Shown here piece after piece: positions 60,501 through 64,000 of a DNA stretch of 64,000 nt (the first letter of the stretch is position 1; the number at the start of each line of letters is the position of its first letter). Where the stretch lies: NCBI RefSeq assembly GCF_000327385.1, contig NW_008710923.1, positions 194,655 through 258,654 on the forward strand, read 5' to 3'. This stretch comes from Lottia gigantea. Its lineage: Eukaryota; Mollusca; Gastropoda; Lottiidae. The notes below the pieces were generated by a model. It was not told where the DNA came from. It worked only from the letters and a program-made list of their open reading frames with translations, and did no database searches. A program made the translations under genes and the position numbers.

Positions 60501-63500
60501 GAAAATTGGCAAAAAATTGAAGTGCCTGGCTTGGGATATAGAAGGCCAACACTTCTTCATCAATTTCTAATTATCATTTTGATTAATAGGCCACCAGGTT
60601 GACCTTTAGCTTGTTACATTCTGTTGGAAATTTTTACATAGGGTTACTTAAGTCCATATTAAGTCATACTCAAGTAGGGCAGTAGAAGATAGGCCAGTGT
60701 ATCAGGACGAACACCATACCACCATAACTTACTTCTTGAGTGGCGAATTTAAGGGATACAGTCGTTTGCTGAACCAACTGCCTGCGCTCAATTTCAGCTA
60801 TCTGTATAGTAGTCAAAATACTGGCTTTGCCAGTTAATAAAACTCAATTTCAGTTATATATATAAATACCTAAGTTTTGTTTCTCTCCTCCCACAGATGA
60901 TCCTGTAGAAGGTAGTACGACATTGTTTGTCTGTTGTTAACAGAGCTGTAGAAAGGGGTGTTGGTTCCAGTTGCACCATGTTATAGTGCCAGTATATGAA
61001 CCCTTTCCTTGTGCTCTCCAGAAGTGTCTACCAGGCTTAGTTGTGCTGCATCGTATAATCCTGAGGTCCACCGTTGTACCGTCTTTAAAGCTGAACTTTA
61101 GGCTTAACTGAGTTACCCAGTGTTGTCATTATTTCTCATTCTCTGTGTGTCAGTCATCGCGTTGGCTAATCTGGTTGTTTTACTACTCACACTTCTCTGT
61201 TTTCACCTTCTTGGTGCAGAGAGGNNNNNNNNNNNNNNNNNNNNNNNNNNNNNNNNNNNNNNNNNNNNNNNNNNCTCAAGAAGATGAAAGATCTAATGGA
61301 GATTCATTTCAAGAAGAACTTCATTCTGGTCGAAAACGGTTACGAAAGGCACCTTCTAGGCTAACGTATGATTCGGCTGGAAATCCATCATATACAAGGT
61401 TGTAAAATAATATTTCAGTGACCACTATAGTTCTGGTTAATGTTAAGATTTATTTGTTGTTTTAACTTTTGATATGATTAGTTTAAAATATTTAGTTGTA
61501 AAACTGAAAATAGGTGTAAGACAAGGTCAAGTTGCATTAGTTAATGTTAAAAGTAACCGGATATTCATATCTTAATTGTAATTAAGTATCTACATTTGTC
61601 CAGACTGATCACCTGTGACAAGTATAGCAAAGGTATCTGCAGGTACCAGGAATCATCTTGTAATGTTACTTCGTTGGACCTGAAGCATTACGCTTTCCTA
61701 TTAGTTAAGGGTTTTTGTTAATGTTCCTAATGTCGAGGACGACATTTATGTTGTGGGGGAGAGTGTAACAGTAGATACAAGGGGGTACCATTTTCTTATG
61801 TGTAAGGCTTAGTAGTGAGGACAATTAAGTGGTTGAAGGGAGGTAACTCTGTTTAGTAAAAGTTACAAGTGCCTGTGTTTCAAAAGGTGACTAATGCCTG
61901 TGTGCAAGGGCAAGTCACTCTTATGACGGAAAGTTCTCTTCCATGTGCTCCTCAATGTTGATAAAGCCTATGAAATAAGTTTTGTTTCTCTCCTCCCACA
62001 GGTATTATTTTGCTATAAAAGGCCAATTATGTTGCTGTCAATCTATAAGACATAGGTTTACTACACTATGTCAGTGTTTTAGGCCTTTGCCTCTGAAAAT
62101 CTTGTATTTTCTATTAGTATCACACACGTTGGATGGCCCGGTGCGTTAGGCCACTCCACGTGGTAATGGGCAACCCTTATTCATTGCGCCTTTGCATTGT
62201 TCTCTCATGTAATATAAGTTTACACAAGTTGATGTTCGTAAGACATGTTGTATATTAGTTTGTAGACTCTTATGACAGGAAGTTCTCTTCCATGTGCTCC
62301 TCAATGTTGATAAAGCCTATGAAATACCTAAGTTTTGTTTCTCTCCTCCCACAGATGATCCTGTAGAAGGTAGTACGACATTGTTTGTCTGTTGTTAACA
62401 GAGCTGTAGAAAGGGGTGTTGGTTCCAGTTGCACCATATTATAGTGCCAGTATATGAACCCTTTCCTTGTGCTCTCCAGAAGTGTCTACCAGGCTTAGTT
62501 GTGCTGCATCGTATAATCCTGAGGTCCACCGTTGTACCGTCTTTAAAGCTGAACTTTAGGCTTAACTGAGTTACCCAGTGTTGTCATTATTTCTCATTCT
62601 CTGTGTGTCAGTCATCGCGTTGGCTAACCTGGTTGTTTTACTACTCACACTTCTCTGTTTTCACCTTCTTGGTGCAGAGAGGTGTAACATATGCATAACC
62701 AGCGAGTATAGCTAATATTCAGCTTTCTGTATAGTCATCTAGATATATGCATAGCCAACGAGTATAGCTAATATTCAGCTTTCTGTATAGTCATCTAGAT
62801 ATATGCATAACCAACGAGTATAGCTAATATTCAGCTTTCTGTATAGTCATCTAGATATATGCATAACCAACGAGTATAGCTAATATTCAGCTTTCTGTAT
62901 AGTCATCTAGATAATGCATAACCAGCGAGTATAGCTAATATTCAGCTTTCTGTATAGCCATCTAGATATATGCATAACTAGCGAATATAGCTAATATTCA
63001 GCTTTCTGTATAGTCATCTAGATATATGCATAACCAGTGAGTATAGCTAATATTCAGCTTTCTGTATAGTCATCTAGATATATGCATAACCAGAAAGTAT
63101 AGCTAATATTCAGCTTTCTGTATATTCATCTAAATAATTGCCAAACCAGCTTGTAGAGCTCAATTTCAGTTATCTGTATAATTACAGATTTAAAATTTGC
63201 ATTCCCAAGCAGCGCTCAATTTCAGCTACATGTACATGAATATCTATATATATATTTTTTTTTTTCAGAAATGAAACCCGGTGCCCTAAAATTACATAAA
63301 AGCTCAACGTGCCAAGGTAGACTGCAATCTCTTCCAGTGCGTTATTACACATTATTATTAGATATTAATAAATTAGAAAGTATACCCACCTATAGCATAC
63401 AGTGTAGGATTTATACATGGTGGATTGGTACAATAAGCTTCTACTATTGTAAATATATTATATGGTGTCCATGTTATAATAAAGGCTAATAATATAGCTG

Positions 63501-64000
63501 TTAATGTCTTAGCAGCTTTCTGATCTTGGCGTCTTTCATGTCTCTTGGAATGCAATTTATGGTGAGCACGCTGTTTCCGAACCTTGTTCGCCACCTTAGC
63601 CGCCATTTTGGCTTGCATGGCAACTCGCGCGGAATCATTACTTTGCGCTCGTCTTGCCATAGCAGGAGTTCCGGTGGGTGGTCGGACTGGAGGAATGATG
63701 CGATCGTGATCGTCTTCTTCTTCGTCCTCTTCCTGACTTCCGTCACTAAAGTATTCATCAGGATGTTTAGCACCGTTATCACAATCAAGATCAGGGACCA
63801 ATCTTATGGAAGGTTTCTCATCTTCCATATTTTTCGGAGGGAGTTGTATAAACACGGTGTACATTTTGTCTTTTTCTACAATGACGTCATCGTCGTCTTC
63901 CTCTGTGAGAGGTACAGACGACAAGTTAGTTTGGCGGGAAAATGATGTGGTGATGTTATGACACGATGAAGGTGTTGGGGAAGACAAGGGGGTATCTACA
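57517..64000 (-). CDS. Muscarinic acetylcholine receptor, C-terminal two exons (5' part outside the window)
   Basis: Two exons: 64000-63390 (open at the window edge) and 57695-57517 (TGA), joined in phase across a 5.7-kb intron. The first encodes most of a long third intracellular loop with an acidic patch ([14 protein letters not shown]), another acidic run and a basic run (KHRRERR-like, [17 protein letters not shown]), then TM6 with the muscarinic signature [13 protein letters not shown]. The second gives TM7, [20 protein letters not shown], carrying the NPLCY form of the NPxxY motif, then the short tail. The split falls in ...LYAIG|YWLCY. This is a plasma-membrane GPCR for acetylcholine; the coupling subtype (M1/3/5-like or M2/4-like) cannot be judged without the rest. 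The vertebrate family has intronless coding regions, so an intron here is of note. Confidence 0.94.
57721..58762. repeat. 22-bp AT-rich minisatellite in the muscarinic receptor intron
   Basis: About 47 units, consensus 'tgatatataacatagtatta' with t/g variation at one site, giving runs of 'gatatgatatataacatag'. It begins only about 25 bases upstream (minus-strand sense) of the acceptor of the last receptor exon. Spurious open frames occur in it. Confidence 0.92.
58763..60863. other. Receptor intron sequence without recognisable genes
   Basis: AT-rich intron. Only the 60788-60850 stretch is recognisable: it has 'gctcaatttcagctatctgt' and 'actcaatttcagttata', one or two units of the 56-bp minisatellite family, directly left of the LTR element. 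Confidence 0.5.
60864..62689 (+). mobile_element. Ty3/gypsy-like LTR retrotransposon, incomplete fossil with an assembly gap
   Basis: Parts: a partial left LTR (60864-61224), a 50-N gap (61225-61274), a short piece that reads like the C-terminal tail of a Ty3/gypsy polyprotein (about 61275-61405, [17 protein letters not shown]), non-coding sequence, a purine-rich tract just before 61764, and a right LTR (61764-62689, TGTAACAG...GTGTAACA, 926 bp). The 361 bases shared by the two LTRs differ at about two sites, so the insertion is young. The LTR has an internal direct duplication of about 80 bp (around 61915-62001 and 62263-62353). Most of the internal region is not present in this assembly. 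It lies in the muscarinic receptor intron, antisense to the gene. Confidence 0.75.
62690..63240. repeat. 56-bp minisatellite in the muscarinic receptor intron
   Basis: About eight units of 56 bp, recognisable by 'atgcataaccagcgagtat', 'agctaatattcagctttct' and 'gtatagtcatctagatat'. The last units (63130-63240) shift to 'agctcaatttcagttatctg', the wording of the copies at 5728-6000. The array starts right at the right end of the LTR element, so that element inserted into or next to it. Confidence 0.9.

Noticed and set aside
61145-61405. An open frame running through the 50-N gap
   Set aside because: It joins LTR sequence to the polyprotein tail across unknown bases and is not a real reading frame.
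63526-63945. 139-codon plus-strand open frame
   Set aside because: Antisense shadow of the muscarinic receptor third-loop exon, whose minus-strand reading gives a clear GPCR sequence.

Overview
The window is animal nuclear DNA: AT-rich, with intron-split genes, GT-AG splice sites, a tRNA-derived SINE, hAT-like miniature elements and long minisatellites. Gene content and repeat style point to a lophotrochozoan, most likely a mollusc. That is inference from the proteins and from a SINE core that resembles molluscan SINEs; no species can be named from the sequence.

Layout, left to right. (1) 1-24441, minus strand: the 5' half of ATG2, the autophagy lipid-transfer protein, in 18 readable coding exons (about 988 residues), continuing past position 1. 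Its 12.4 kb intron 12 holds, on the opposite strand, a single-coding-exon transmembrane LRR/FN3-like receptor (8550-11129). Intron 7 contains a 66-bp minisatellite built from the end of exon 7 plus its splice donor. (2) 24442-25711: short spacer between divergent ATG2 and MLH3. (3) 25712-35503, plus strand: a complete 14-coding-exon MLH3 (1617 residues by this model) with one 3.46-kb exon. (4) 35504-38972: spacer with SINE-derived copies. (5) 38973-53017, plus strand: five tandem apolipoprotein-D-like lipocalin genes (here A to E), each with four exons of the same phases, with an unrelated intronless-ORF gene (43819-44922) between B and C. (6) 53057-57516: spacer with a 300-bp hAT-like element that keeps perfect 8-bp target duplications. 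(7) 57517-64000, minus strand: the 3' end of a muscarinic acetylcholine receptor (third intracellular loop, TM6, TM7, tail). Its last intron (5.7 kb) carries a 1-kb AT minisatellite, a young incomplete Ty3/gypsy-like LTR element and a 56-bp minisatellite.

The genes do not form one pathway. ATG2 and MLH3 are housekeeping genes that may share a promoter region. The lipocalins are a local gene family that shows tandem duplication, patchy homogenisation of first exons and a shared upstream block. The most unusual signals are structural: two separate tandem arrays that multiply a 5' splice site (ATG2 exon 7 and lipocalin E exon 3), an array of acceptor-like units in an MLH3 intron, a SINE tail that abuts a lipocalin acceptor, and one minisatellite family found at three loci. 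Two 50-N assembly gaps (40128-40177, 61225-61274) limit lipocalin A and the LTR element.
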